A stretch of DNA of 43,824 bases, from contig NZ_RHNT01000017.1 of NCBI RefSeq assembly GCF_003946325.1, positions 1 to 43,824 on the forward strand, in the 5' to 3' direction. The notes under the pieces were generated by a model that saw only the letters and a list, made by a program, of their open reading frames with translations, searched no databases and was not told the DNA's origin. This document shows positions 31,587-40,969 of this stretch, piece after piece. Position 1 is the stretch's first letter; every line of letters starts with the position of its first letter. The translations under genes and the position numbers were made by a program. This stretch comes from Companilactobacillus furfuricola (lineage in GTDB: Bacteria > Bacillota > Bacilli > Lactobacillales > Lactobacillaceae).

Positions 31587-34337
31587 TTACCAGATTTTGA
31601 CCCCAAATATTTCTTTGATCCCCGACAATACCAAGGTTGGGATCGCCGGTAAGAATACTACCATTATGTAAACTACGAACGGTAACTGTGCTGTTCCCAT
31701 TACTGTGTTGAAGAATGGGATCGCTGTTACTAGGATCGAACTTACGCTGGCAAATGCTACGGCTAGTAGTAAGTGTTTGTTTTCAAATGGATTTCTTCTG
31801 AAGATCGATTTGGAACTTCTGGCGTCGAATACGTGCCATAATTGACCGAAGACTAAGGTCAAGAAGGCCACGGTTTGTGCTTGATTGCTGGTGAAACCAG
31901 CTCTTGCTGCCATGGTGAAGGCAAAGAAGACAGTTAGTCCCATTACTAGACCTCTGATCAAGACCCTGGACCAAGTGTGGTTAGCTAGGACTGATTCATT
32001 GACGTCACGTGGTTTTTCTTTCATGATGTCTGATTCGGCAACATCATATCCTAAGGCAAACGACGGTAAAGAGTCACTGATCATGTTGACCCAGAGGACC
32101 ATTAAAGCACTTAATGTCGCGGTTCCGGCAGTCACTTGGCCCACTGATTGAGTAAACAATAACCCAAATAGTAAGGCCGATACTTCGGCAACGTTGGTCG
32201 TTAATTCGTGACGCATGAAATTTTTGATATTGGCGTAGATCATCCGACCGTTTCGGACCGATTTTTCAATCGTGGTGAACTTGTCATCTAATAGGATCAA
32301 ATCGGCTGAATCTTTCGTAACCTCAGTCCCTGTGATCCCCATGGCGATCCCGATATCAGCAGCCTTCAAAGCTGGTGCATCGTTGACACCGTCACCAGTC
32401 ATAGCAACGACTTGTTTATGATTTTGCAATTGTTTGATAATCCGTTGCTTGTGTTCTGGCGTTACTCGGGCATAGACATTGGTACCAATGACGGCATTAA
32501 AAAGCTGATCGTCCGTCATTTGCTCGATCTCGGCACCTTCAATTACTCGAGCATTTTTTGATTTTACGATACCCAAGTCGTAAGCGATGGCCCGGGCGGT
32601 TTGTGCGTGATCACCCGTGATCATGACTACTTCGACTTGAGCTTCGTTTAAAGTTTTGACCGATTGCTTAACTTCCGGTCTTGGCGGGTCGATGATGCCG
32701 GCCACACCAACGATATTTAGTTCTTGCTCTAGCTCTTCGACACTGCCAGTTTCGGCTTGGTGTTGCGTAATATCTCGATATGCGACAGCTAGAGTTCTTA
32801 AAGCTTTTTTAGCGTATCCGTCAACAATTTCAGTAAATTTTTCATGGTGTTGACTATCTTGTAATTTTCCATCTATTAATACATTCTTACTATTTTTCAG
32901 CAAGACGTCCGGAGCACCTTTAGTATACAGGCGATATCCTCCGTCATTTTTAATGATCACGCTCATCATCTTACGTGCGCTAGTAAATGGCAATGTTCGC
33001 ATGAGTTCGCTTTGTTTTAAGAGGGATTCTTTCGTAACTCCTGCTTTTTGTCCGAGCACGTTTAGGGCAATCTCAGTCGGATTACCAAACGGCTTCATTT
33101 TGCCATCAACTTCTTTAACACTCGATTCATTACTCAAAACAGCACCTTTTAAAAATTCGGACGAATGGTTATTGAATTGTCCAGTACTGTCACTGATCGA
33201 TCCGTTGATATCATAACCGAGCCCTTCCACTTCATGATCGTTAGTTCCATCATAAAATTTCGTCACGGTCATTTGATTTTGTGTCAATGTACCAGTTTTA
33301 TCAGAAGCAATATAAGAAGTACTTCCTAAGGTCTCAACACTATTGAGCGATTTGATCAAACCATTGTTGAGAGCAGTTTTGGTCGCACCGATAGTTAATA
33401 CGATCGACAAGACGATTGGCATCGCATCAGGGATCGAGGCAACTGCTAATGAGATCGATGTCGAAAGCACCGATGTGATCGAAGCTACGCTCAATTCACC
33501 GGCCTTAATAATACCAATGGCAAAAGTTAGGAAAATGATCAATCCAGAAACTTTCATCAAACTGCTAGTTAATTTCTTAATAGTGTTTTGTAGAGGAGAT
33601 GGCTTTTTCACGGTATTTTGTAGCATTGAAGCAATATTACCTAATTCAGTATTACTTCCAATGCCCACGATGATACCAACGCCTTGTCCATTGGCGACCG
33701 TCGAACCTGAATATCCCATATTATTGCGGTCAGCTAGTTGGACATCATCCTCGATCGGATGGATATCTTTTTGAATTGCGTCGGGCTCACCAGTTAAGTG
33801 GGATTCGATCACTTGTAGTTCAGAACTTTCTAGCCAGCGAACATCGGCTTCCACGAAATCCCCCATCTTAACTTTAACAATGTCACCAACAACTAAGTCA
33901 GTCGTTGGCACACTCTTCCACTCCCAGTCTCGTAAAACGACACTGGTTCGGTCGTTCATCTCCTTTAAAGCATCGAGACTTTTCTTCGTACTCATCTCTT
34001 GATAAAAAACGATCGACGCGTTGATTATTACCAAGATACTAATGGCGATAGCTTCATATAAAGCTTCCATCCCATGTTTAGGGTCAGCTTGGATATTAAA
34101 AGCGTATAAAGAACTTAGTAACGATAATAAAACTGCCCCAAGCAGCACGATCACTATCGGTTCTTTAAAGCCCCGAAGAAAAACTTTCCACATCGGGTCA
34201 GCCTTTTCCTCATCTAATTTATTGGTTCCATATAGTTGGCGATTTTGTTTGACTTGGTCATTACTCAGGCCACGTTTTTCATCGACTAATAGCTCGTCTA
34301 ATACATCCGTAGTTGTTAGTTGGTGAAATTTAGTCAG
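31587..34337 (-). CDS. P-type Ca2+-type cation ATPase, non-ATG start
   Basis: About 916 residues. It is a P2-type pump driving cation export by ATP. Seen: actuator motif TGEP, helix-4 IPDAMP (Ca2+ pumps usually PEGLP), phosphorylation site DKTGTLT (Asp346 in this numbering), MITGDHAQTA, hinge TGDGVNDAP, and helix-6 NMISDSLPSFALGYD (SERCA has N..TDG.PA.ALG). The conserved N-terminus (FHQLTTTDVLDELLVDEKRG) lies in frame upstream of the first ATG (34193). No ATG, GTG or TTG opens it. CTG at 34337 is eight bases after AAAGGA and is chosen. A 6-codon ATG frame ends in a TGA that overlaps this CTG. The ion is probably Ca2+; Mn2+ or another is possible. Confidence 0.85.
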   Translation of the reverse strand: MTKFHQLTTTDVLDELLVDEKRGLSNDQVKQNRQLYGTNKLDEEKADPMWKVFLRGFKEPIVIVLLGAVLLSLLSSLYAFNIQADPKHGMEALYEAIAISILVIINASIVFYQEMSTKKSLDALKEMNDRTSVVLRDWEWKSVPTTDLVVGDIVKVKMGDFVEADVRWLESSELQVIESHLTGEPDAIQKDIHPIEDDVQLADRNNMGYSGSTVANGQGVGIIVGIGSNTELGNIASMLQNTVKKPSPLQNTIKKLTSSLMKVSGLIIFLTFAIGIIKAGELSVASITSVLSTSISLAVASIPDAMPIVLSIVLTIGATKTALNNGLIKSLNSVETLGSTSYIASDKTGTLTQNQMTVTKFYDGTNDHEVEGLGYDINGSISDSTGQFNNHSSEFLKGAVLSNESSVKEVDGKMKPFGNPTEIALNVLGQKAGVTKESLLKQSELMRTLPFTSARKMMSVIIKNDGGYRLYTKGAPDVLLKNSKNVLIDGKLQDSQHHEKFTEIVDGYAKKALRTLAVAYRDITQHQAETGSVEELEQELNIVGVAGIIDPPRPEVKQSVKTLNEAQVEVVMITGDHAQTARAIAYDLGIVKSKNARVIEGAEIEQMTDDQLFNAVIGTNVYARVTPEHKQRIIKQLQNHKQVVAMTGDGVNDAPALKAADIGIAMGITGTEVTKDSADLILLDDKFTTIEKSVRNGRMIYANIKNFMRHELTTNVAEVSALLFGLLFTQSVGQVTAGTATLSALMVLWVNMISDSLPSFALGYDVAESDIMKEKPRDVNESVLANHTWSRVLIRGLVMGLTVFFAFTMAARAGFTSNQAQTVAFLTLVFGQLWHVFDARSSKSIFRRNPFENKHLLLAVAFASVSSILVTAIPFFNTVMGTAQLPFVVYIMVVFLPAIPTLVLSGIKEIFGVKIW

Positions 34338-34657
34338 AAAATCAATCCTTTCATGTGTTTAAGTGAAAACAAGCATTTAAAATTACTTTTCAAAAAATAA
34401 TCGTAAAATTACTCGAAACTTAATTATTTATATCCCTCTATTTAATATTTTATCAGAAAATTATATATCATGCTATACTAAATAACTTATTATTCAAAAT
34501 TATATTACTGTTTTTTGAACAAACAGCCATTGTTGACCATTGACGAGTGAAATACTTTCATGTTTTTTGTGAAAATACCTATTCCATTTCCGGTAGCGGT
34601 TTCATTATTGACGATAAATGCTTATGATGGGAGTAGTAAATGATTGGAGGAATCAAC

Positions 34658-35116
34658 GTGGAAACTACCAATATGATCAACTCACGTAAGGCGATCCGTG
34701 AATACAAGGGACAAATGAGAGATTGGCAACTCGACAGCATTTTAAAAGCTGGCTATGCGGGACCAGTCGGCATGGGTGAATACGAAAACTACCGCTTCAC
34801 TGTCATCCAAGACCAAAGCGTACTTTCAAAAATGAATGGCATTTACGACGCTCCCACTGTCATCGTTATTTCCGTCAAAGATCCTGGCCAAATGGAATTC
34901 ATCTCCACCGGATGCATTGCTCAAAACATGGCACTAGAAGCAGAAAATCAGCGAGTTGGTGCGAACTTGAACATGGCATGCCTAGGCTCGATCCCTGAAG
35001 GAGTCATCCCCGAAGGATTCACACCTACTTTCGCGATCACTCTCGGTTTGACCGACTACGAATTCTCACCTCGTGCCATTTCTTTGAAACGTTTCAAAAC
35101 TAACTTCGTGAAGTAA
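34658..35116 (+). CDS. Short nitroreductase-family protein
   Basis: A 152-residue member of the FMN nitroreductase superfamily, shorter than the usual 200. Seen: NSRKAIREYKGQ (phosphate loop of FMN), the AGPVGMGEYENYRFTVIQD strand, and a C-terminal TLGLTDYEFSPR. The start is GTG at 34658, seven bases after TTGGAGG; the ATG at 34640 precedes that site and is rejected. Such short members may bind flavin and reduce small substrates or act in redox balance; the reaction is unknown. It is a single gene with a strong terminator. Confidence 0.85.
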   Translation: METTNMINSRKAIREYKGQMRDWQLDSILKAGYAGPVGMGEYENYRFTVIQDQSVLSKMNGIYDAPTVIVISVKDPGQMEFISTGCIAQNMALEAENQRVGANLNMACLGSIPEGVIPEGFTPTFAITLGLTDYEFSPRAISLKRFKTNFVK

Positions 35117-35153
35117 AAAAATCTCTGAAGGACAACTCCCTCAGAGATTTTTT
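35116..35153 (+). terminator. Terminator of the nitroreductase gene
   Basis: AAAAAATCTCTGA pairs with TCAGAGATTTTTT; it also suits the convergent gene. Confidence 0.9.
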
Positions 35154-35162
35154 GTGTAAATT

Positions 35163-35771
35163 TTAAAATTTTCGACGATACAAGAAACAAGTTAACGGTA
35201 CGAATTTTTCTCCGCGGCGATATCTAATAGTAGCCTCACGATATCTTTCAAAACCTCGATAATCGTAAAACTGATAGCTGCAATCAGTGTCGGTGTACAA
35301 ATTAATCTCACAACCATCATAGTCTTGAGCCACTTGATCTAACAAAAACGTCCCGATCCCTTTAGTCTGATTATCGGGATCAGCGGCCAAATAATTGATC
35401 TCAGCCGTTGGTTTGTAATGTTTGCGATAGTCAGTTAACATTACCTTGTTCACATCATCATACGGATTTGCTCGGTCAAAGTTACGGACGAGCTTTTCCA
35501 TGATTTCAACAAAGACACGTTTAAAAAAAGTCGCAGCAGGTTTTTGTTTGCCGAACTCATTCAATAACAAAACTCCCGCCAACTGCTCATTTTGATAAGC
35601 GGCGTATATTTTGGTTGCAGAAATCAATTCGTTATACCAAAAATAGCGACTATACAGCTCCAGTCCGACGGGATTTTTCGTGTACTTATTGAAATGCATC
35701 CCTTTTTTCGCAAATTGAATGCATTTTCGATAGTCTGATTTTTTCAAAGGTTTTATTTCTAATTTACTCAC
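35163..35771 (-). CDS. GNAT-family acetyltransferase
   Basis: A 202-residue GNAT protein. The acetyl-CoA motif is LAADPDNQTKGIGTFLLDQ (about residues 129-147), with the Q..G.G loop. The C-terminal strand INLYTDTDCSYQFYDYRGFE is also typical. A longer N-terminal part with many aromatics gives it an extra substrate region. The target is unknown. It is divergent from the MscS gene and convergent with the nitroreductase. Confidence 0.82.
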   Translation of the reverse strand: MSKLEIKPLKKSDYRKCIQFAKKGMHFNKYTKNPVGLELYSRYFWYNELISATKIYAAYQNEQLAGVLLLNEFGKQKPAATFFKRVFVEIMEKLVRNFDRANPYDDVNKVMLTDYRKHYKPTAEINYLAADPDNQTKGIGTFLLDQVAQDYDGCEINLYTDTDCSYQFYDYRGFERYREATIRYRRGEKFVPLTCFLYRRKF

Positions 35772-35877
35772 AAGATTCTCCCGATATTATTTTGGTTATC
35801 GCCACCATTCTATCAGAAATGTTTTAAGTTCTCTGTGATAAGATAGTTTGATAGATATTATCGGAGGATTTTTTATT

Positions 35878-36717
35878 TTGAATTTGTCATTTAACGTATT
35901 CAATATCGCCAAGAAAATGTTTCTCAAGATCGATTGGGAACAAGTCTTAGAACACATAACTAGTGTCGTCATCCAACTAGTTTTTTTGACGGTTGTTTTA
36001 TTATTGATCAACTGGATCGGTAATAAGATCATCAGACATATTTTTAAAAACAATTGGAAATCGCTAGCCAAAGTTCCCACGAAAAAATTGGATACAATTT
36101 ATACGCTAGTTTTGAATGTCTTCAAATACGTTCTAATATTCTTCTGGATCTACGCCTTCCTGTCAGCCATCGGAGTTCCTGTTGGGACCTTGATCGCTGG
36201 TGCCGGGATCTTCAGTTTGGCAATAGGTCTTGGAGCTCAAGGCTTCGTTTCCGACATGGTCAACGGCTTGTTTATCTTGCTAGAGCAGCAGATCAGCGTT
36301 GGCGACATGATCAAGATCGGTGCGATCGAAGGTCGTGTGACTTACGTCGGTATCAGAACTACCCAAGTCCAAAGTATCGACGGAACTTTAAACTACATCC
36401 CGAATCGAAATATCACTATCGTCAGCAACATGTCGAGAAACAGCATGCAAGCCTTGATGGAAATCCCTATCTCCAGTGGCGCTCCATTCAACGAAATCAC
36501 CAAAATAATCAACAATATCAACCAAAATCTCGACCTAGAAAAACTCCAAATAACTAAACGCCCTTACATAGTAGGATTCTCCAATCAAAACGACGGTACC
36601 CTGGTACTCCAAGTCGCAGCCTACACACGACCTGGGGCTCAGTATAATGTTAAAAATAAATTGTTGGAAAAATATTTAGGTGCCATTCGAAATGCGAAGA
36701 TAGAATTGCCTAAATAA
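35878..36717 (+). CDS. Small-conductance mechanosensitive channel, MscS family
   Basis: A 279-residue channel that opens on membrane tension during osmotic down-shock. Seen: three membrane helices (about 30-50, 70-90 and 95-120), the pore helix with LIAGAGIFSLAIGLGAQGFV, the MscS beta-domain VSDMVNGLFILLEQQISVGD and the C-terminal alpha/beta domain. The start is TTG at 35878, nine bases after GGAGGA; the in-frame TTG at 35848 lies upstream of that ribosome site and is rejected. A single gene. Confidence 0.93.
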   Translation: MNLSFNVFNIAKKMFLKIDWEQVLEHITSVVIQLVFLTVVLLLINWIGNKIIRHIFKNNWKSLAKVPTKKLDTIYTLVLNVFKYVLIFFWIYAFLSAIGVPVGTLIAGAGIFSLAIGLGAQGFVSDMVNGLFILLEQQISVGDMIKIGAIEGRVTYVGIRTTQVQSIDGTLNYIPNRNITIVSNMSRNSMQALMEIPISSGAPFNEITKIINNINQNLDLEKLQITKRPYIVGFSNQNDGTLVLQVAAYTRPGAQYNVKNKLLEKYLGAIRNAKIELPK

Positions 36718-36765
36718 CAAAATCAATTCACCGTCTCCAATCCAATCTCAACAAAATTCATGATA

Positions 36766-36793
36766 AAAAGACATGCTACCCGGCATGTCTTTT
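36766..36793. terminator. Terminator between MscS and the hydrolase gene
   Basis: AAAAGACATGC pairs with GCATGTCTTTT over a TACCCG loop; usable in both directions between convergent genes. Confidence 0.85.
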
Positions 36794-36804
36794 CCTTTCT
36801 TCTC

Positions 36805-37560
36805 TTACTTATCTTCACCCAAAAAACTACAAACAATATCCAAAACTTCCTCACGAGATCCCCCTTCAGTAAACCCATGATCAGCATGCGGTAACAGTGT
36901 AAGATCACTCTTTTCATAAACTTCATCATATCGTTTCGAAGCAATCGGATCGACGACCATATCATCCAATCCGTGCACCAACTGAACTGGACCTCGAAAC
37001 TGACGAGCGACTTCATAAATAGGCAAAGTCTGCGCTGTTCGTAAATAAAATCCACCCAGAGTCAAACCTTTTTTGATCGGCAATTTATCTGGGATATGTT
37101 GCGGATCATAAGTGTAGCCTTGAGTATCGCCCTTCAAAGCATCATCTTTCAAAGTAGCAGCTGGAGCTAGTAAAATCATACGTTCGATCGAATCAGAATA
37201 GTAACCTGCTAACATGCTAGCGACAACGCCACCTTGCGAATGACCAACCAGATAAATTTTTTTCACGCCAGAAAGTTCTCGGGCATAATCCAAAATAGCC
37301 TTACCATCACTGATTTCGTTCAATACAGTCATATCCTCAAAAGCCCCATCACTTTGACCGTGACCATTAAAATCGACCCGCAAAGTCGCAAATCCCTCAG
37401 CACTCAATCGGTCAGCCATTTGATATAATAACTGATCAGGATTCATCCCCCGATCAGAAGTAAAACCGTGCATCAAAATAGCTAGATCAAATGAATCGGC
37501 TTTAGGCAAGGTTAGTGTCCCCCGTAAAGTCAATCCATCACGTTGAATTTCAACATCCAT
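36805..37560 (-). CDS. Alpha/beta hydrolase, feruloyl/cinnamoyl esterase-like
   Basis: A 251-residue serine hydrolase. Seen: oxyanion strand MHGFTSDRG, the nucleophile elbow GHSQGG (Ser about residue 107), LVHGLDDMVVD (acid Asp) and HADHGF (His about 228). The pattern matches lactobacillar cinnamoyl/feruloyl esterases, which have a small lid between strands 6 and 7 (here the THIP-like region 140-180). They release hydroxycinnamic acids from plant esters; others of the fold act on short acyl esters. There is no signal peptide, so it is cytosolic. A single gene. Confidence 0.88.
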   Translation of the reverse strand: MDVEIQRDGLTLRGTLTLPKADSFDLAILMHGFTSDRGMNPDQLLYQMADRLSAEGFATLRVDFNGHGQSDGAFEDMTVLNEISDGKAILDYARELSGVKKIYLVGHSQGGVVASMLAGYYSDSIERMILLAPAATLKDDALKGDTQGYTYDPQHIPDKLPIKKGLTLGGFYLRTAQTLPIYEVARQFRGPVQLVHGLDDMVVDPIASKRYDEVYEKSDLTLLPHADHGFTEGGSREEVLDIVCSFLGEDK

Positions 37561-37605
37561 ACTAAAACCTCCAGCAAGTTGTTAATGAGACTATTTTAAT
37601 ACAAA

Positions 37606-37637
37606 AAAATAAAACCCACAGCTTTGAGTTTTATTTT
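37606..37637 (-). terminator. Terminator of the aldo-keto reductase unit
   Basis: AAAATAAAAC pairs with GTTTTATTTT around a CCACAGCTTTGA loop, just past the stop at 37647 on the minus strand. The stem is AT-rich, so efficiency is uncertain. Confidence 0.6.
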
Positions 37638-37646
37638 TTAAAATAA

Positions 37647-38513
37647 TTACATTTTTCCACCAAATACAGGATAAGCGCTAGCATCACCGTAATCCATATT
37701 GTCAATTCCGGCTAATGTCTTCATATCTTCATCACTGATCTCAAAATCAAGTTCAGCGTTTGACTTCATATGTTCCGGGTTAGCTGATTTTGGCAGGATG
37801 ATGGTGTTCAATTGCCAATCGTAACGAATGCACAATTGAGGAACACTGACGTTATACTTCTTGGCCATTTCAACGATACGATCATCTTTCAAAGCTGCAC
37901 CGTGAGCCACTGGTGAGAAGGCTTCGACAGCGATGTCGTTGTCTTGTGAATACTTGATGATATCTAATGGAGTATCACCAATGTGGACTTGGACTTGGTT
38001 AACAGCTGGCTTGGTGTCGCTGTTCTTGATCAAGTTGTCCAAGTCTTCTTTATTGAAACTTGAAACACCGATAGTCTTGAGTTTTCCCTCTTTAACAGAG
38101 TCTTCCAAAGCACGCCATGCTTCAAGATTTCCTTCAAAGTGGCGGTCGTTTGATTGATTAACTTCTTTCCAAGGTTGTGGATTGTGGATGATCATCATAT
38201 CTAAGTAGTCGATGTCCATCTTGTGAAGCGTTTCATCGATCGACTTTTTAGCGTCGTCGTAATTTTTCAATTCTGCAGCAACTTTTGAGTTAACAAAAAG
38301 CTTATCACGGTCGACACCAGAATTTCTAACGCCTTCGCCAACGCCACGTTCGTTGCCATAAGCTTGGGCTGTGTCGATATGCTTGTAGCCGATCTCGATA
38401 GCTGATTCAACTGCTTTAGCAACTTCGTCGTCTGGTATCTCCCAAACTCCGAGTGCTAATTTTGGGATCTTCACGCCACTGTTTAATGTGATTGTTTCAT
38501 CAAAAACACTCAT
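37647..38513 (-). CDS. Aldo/keto reductase
   Basis: A 288-residue NADPH-dependent reductase with TIM-barrel fold, close to the 2,5-diketo-D-gluconate reductase group. The tetrad is visible: Asp in HIDTAQAYGNE (with the Tyr), Lys in VNSKVAAE, and His in IIHNPQPW. It reduces aldehydes and ketones to alcohols. It is the third gene, in transcription order, of a set with a sugar O-acetyltransferase-like gene and an SDR gene; 91 bases separate it from the SDR, with a weak hairpin near 38565-38583. The set is divergent from a LysR regulator. Confidence 0.92.
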   Translation of the reverse strand: MSVFDETITLNSGVKIPKLALGVWEIPDDEVAKAVESAIEIGYKHIDTAQAYGNERGVGEGVRNSGVDRDKLFVNSKVAAELKNYDDAKKSIDETLHKMDIDYLDMMIIHNPQPWKEVNQSNDRHFEGNLEAWRALEDSVKEGKLKTIGVSSFNKEDLDNLIKNSDTKPAVNQVQVHIGDTPLDIIKYSQDNDIAVEAFSPVAHGAALKDDRIVEMAKKYNVSVPQLCIRYDWQLNTIILPKSANPEHMKSNAELDFEISDEDMKTLAGIDNMDYGDASAYPVFGGKM

Positions 38514-38604
38514 ATGATCTCTCCTTTATATAATTGAATATTGATAATTTTTAACACTTTGCTAATAAACCCTCAAGTGGGCTTTAAGGCAAGCTATTAA
38601 AGAA

Positions 38605-39354
38605 TTAAACTTCTTGTCCTGTAGGTCTGATGATCATTTCATTGACTGCCATGTTAGCTGGTGTATCGATGACAAAAGCTACCGCTTGGGCAATTTCTTC
38701 TGGTTGAAGAGCTTGCATTTCGGCACCTGGTAAGTCTTGCATACTTTCTAATTGTTCACGAACTTCTTTGTTATTGATCGATTGGAACAACTCTGTTTGA
38801 ACAGTTCCCGGAGCAACGATCGTTGTCTTAATATTGTTGCTACGCTCTTCTTGGCGAAGGCCTTCCATGATGGCACGAACAGCAAATTTTGTCCCAGAGT
38901 ATGTAGCATAACCAGGAAGCAATTCATAGCCTAAAACAGATGAAGTTGTGATCACGTGACCGCTCTTTTGCTTTCTCATTACTGGAAGTGCTGAAGCAAT
39001 ACCATTCAACACACCTTCGACGTTAGTTTCGAGCATGTTCTTCCATTCATCGCGAGCCAGTGCACTCAAGTTGTTAACTGGCATGATCCCGGCATTATTA
39101 AAAAGCACATCGATGCGACCATACTTTTCAACTGTTTTGTCGATAACATTTTGTACTTCATCAGCATTAGAAACGTCTGCTTCAACGGCTAAAATGTCGG
39201 CTCCTGCATTATTTTGTTGGATCTCTTCCAAACGGCTCATTCTTCTAGCAGCAATAGTCAACTTAGCTTTTTTACTGGCTAAAAGATTAGCTGTTGCTTC
39301 TCCAATACCACTTGATGCTCCCATGATCACTACTACTTTATTTTCGACTGTCAT
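38605..39354 (-). CDS. Short-chain dehydrogenase/reductase
   Basis: A 249-residue classical SDR. The NAD(P) loop is GASSGIGEATA (about 11-21), the NNAG strand is FNNAGIMP, and the catalytic Ser-Tyr-Lys set lies in TTSSVLG and YSGTKFA. The Arg pair in AARRMSRLEE suggests NADPH preference. It reduces a carbonyl or oxidises an alcohol; the substrate is unknown. The start is ATG 39354 behind AAGGAG; a preceding in-frame TTG at 39369 overlaps that site. Confidence 0.92.
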   Translation of the reverse strand: MTVENKVVVIMGASSGIGEATANLLASKKAKLTIAARRMSRLEEIQQNNAGADILAVEADVSNADEVQNVIDKTVEKYGRIDVLFNNAGIMPVNNLSALARDEWKNMLETNVEGVLNGIASALPVMRKQKSGHVITTSSVLGYELLPGYATYSGTKFAVRAIMEGLRQEERSNNIKTTIVAPGTVQTELFQSINNKEVREQLESMQDLPGAEMQALQPEEIAQAVAFVIDTPANMAVNEMIIRPTGQEV

Positions 39355-39436
39355 ATTTTTCTCCTTCAAGCTACTTAATAGCTATTTCTAATTTGTATTT
39401 TGATCTTATCCCTTCGTGCTGACTCGAACACAAGGA

Positions 39437-39973
39437 TCATTTTTCAATTTTTTTAATAAAACGGGCTGGCACACCAGCAACGATACTGTTGGCAGGAACG
39501 TCTTTAGTAACCACAGCTCCTGCACCAACAACTGAGTTCTCACCAATAGTCACGCCCGGCGTCACAGTAACGTTAGCTGCTAACCAAGCATTTTGATGAA
39601 CGTAAACTGGTTTCAGCTGCAAGTTTCTTCTAATACTAGGTTCCAAGTTGTGATCGACTGAAGCAATCGTCACGTTTGGTCCGATCAAGACATTGTCGCC
39701 GAGATAAATGCCTCCCATATCGGTAAACATCGAATTGCTATTGATAAAAACATTTTTTCCGATATGTAAGTTCTGCCCAAAATCAGTTGTGAATGGCAAT
39801 CTGATCTCGGTCGTGTCAGAAATTTTTTCGTTGGTGATCTGACTAACCACATTGCGAACTTCTTCGCTGTTGTGAACACCAGTATTTAATTGCTGAACTA
39901 AAACCTGATTTTTCTGGACGATCTTCTCGATCTCGTCATAAGCTTTAGTTCCTAAATCCATTTTTGATTGCAT
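39437..39973 (-). CDS. Hexapeptide-repeat O-acetyltransferase (maltose/galactoside type)
   Basis: A 178-residue left-handed beta-helix acetyltransferase. The hexapeptide repeats run from about residue 68 (IGKNVFINSNS, IYLGDNVLIGPNVTIAS) to GENSVVGAGAVVTKDVPANS, with the catalytic His in SVDHN. It transfers acetyl from acetyl-CoA to a sugar hydroxyl. The start is the ATG at 39973, eight bases after AAGGAG; the GTG at 39982 overlaps that site. It is the first gene of the set divergent from the LysR regulator. Confidence 0.9.
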   Translation of the reverse strand: MQSKMDLGTKAYDEIEKIVQKNQVLVQQLNTGVHNSEEVRNVVSQITNEKISDTTEIRLPFTTDFGQNLHIGKNVFINSNSMFTDMGGIYLGDNVLIGPNVTIASVDHNLEPSIRRNLQLKPVYVHQNAWLAANVTVTPGVTIGENSVVGAGAVVTKDVPANSIVAGVPARFIKKIEK

Positions 39974-40000
39974 TGTTTTCACTCCTTAAGGGTTGACTAC

Positions 40001-40029
40001 AGTATATGGGCTGAATATGATAATGTTAA
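40001..40029 (-). promoter_or_regulatory. Promoter of the acetyltransferase-SDR-AKR set
   Basis: On the minus strand TTAACA (40029-40024), a 17-base spacer and TATACT (40006-40001), about 28 bases before the ATG at 39973. Confidence 0.6.
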
Positions 40030-40039
40030 ATACTTATAG

Positions 40040-40069
40040 TTGATATCAAGTTATTACATTTTGTTATAT
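40040..40069 (+). promoter_or_regulatory. LysR gene promoter with TTGATATCAA palindrome
   Basis: TTGATA (40040-40045), an 18-base spacer and TTATAT (40064-40069). The -35 is part of a perfect palindrome TTGATATCAA (40040-40049), which lies between the two divergent promoters and is a plausible LysR contact site. Confidence 0.5.
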
Positions 40070-40085
40070 CAAAAAGGAGTTTATT

Positions 40086-40958
40086 ATGGACATCCGTGTT
40101 TTACGCTACTTCATCGCCATCGCTGAAGAATTAAATTTCTCCCATGCTGCAGCCCGTTTGCATGTCTCACAACCAGCTTTGTCACGACAGATTGCTGAAC
40201 TAGAAAACCAATTAGGCACTAAACTATTTATCCGAGGAAATAGGCAGATCCAGATGACTCAAGACGGTTATTATTTACAAGAACAAGCTAATGAAATCCT
40301 AAATTTAGTCGATAAAACAACTTTTAACCTTCAAAGACAAGACACAGTCAGTGGAGTGTTAGACATTGGTGCCGGAGAAAGCATTGTTTTACGTCCGATG
40401 ATGGAATCGATTCAAAGAGTCATCTACCAAAACCCCGCCATCAAAGTCAATATTCACAGTGGCGACTCACTAAATACCTTGGCCGAACTAGATTCAGGTA
40501 TCCTGGAATTTTCAGCCATGATGGGCGATAAAAAATACGAAAATTATCACAGTCTCAAATTCCCAACGGTCAACCACTGGGGCGTTTTGATGCGAAAAGA
40601 TGAACAAATAGCCAGTTTAGAGACGATCAAGCCAACTGATCTAGTCGGTCGACCCTTGATCACTTCACGGCAATCGCAAATCAGTGAATTTTTTGAAGAA
40701 TGGAGTCACGGACTAAGCCTGCAGTACAACTACATCGGAACTTACAACTTGATCTTCAATGCAATGCTATTAGTGGAAACTGGCGCTTGCATGGCTTTGA
40801 CCTACGAATCACTCGTCGACACGAGTAATACTGAATTAGTTTTCAAGCGCTTGAGCCCCGATTTAACCGAAGGTGCATCCTTGATCTGGTCCAAGAAGCG
40901 CAAACTACCCGAAGCTGGTCAGCTTTTTATCGAGCAATTGAAAAAAGAATTAGAATAA
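40086..40958 (+). CDS. LysR-family transcriptional regulator
   Basis: A 290-residue regulator. The N-terminal winged HTH (residues 1-60) has the classical FSHAAARLHVSQPALSRQIA recognition region; the effector-binding domain (about 90-290) is of the periplasmic-binding fold. It is divergent from the acetyltransferase-SDR-AKR set with only about 110 bases between starts, the usual LysR arrangement, so that set is the probable target. An AAAAAGGAG ribosome site precedes the ATG. The inducer is unknown. Confidence 0.92.
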   Translation: MDIRVLRYFIAIAEELNFSHAAARLHVSQPALSRQIAELENQLGTKLFIRGNRQIQMTQDGYYLQEQANEILNLVDKTTFNLQRQDTVSGVLDIGAGESIVLRPMMESIQRVIYQNPAIKVNIHSGDSLNTLAELDSGILEFSAMMGDKKYENYHSLKFPTVNHWGVLMRKDEQIASLETIKPTDLVGRPLITSRQSQISEFFEEWSHGLSLQYNYIGTYNLIFNAMLLVETGACMALTYESLVDTSNTELVFKRLSPDLTEGASLIWSKKRKLPEAGQLFIEQLKKELE

Positions 40959-40969
40959 GGATTTTTTCC

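Noticed and set aside
31204-31671. Two plus-strand frames of 72-74 codons starting alike
   Set aside because: Their shared start is the 40-bp DNA repeat; they have no ribosome site and run into the hairpin and the ATPase end antisense.
33343-33774. 143-codon plus-strand frame
   Set aside because: It is antisense to the ATPase gene, which has unmistakable motifs.
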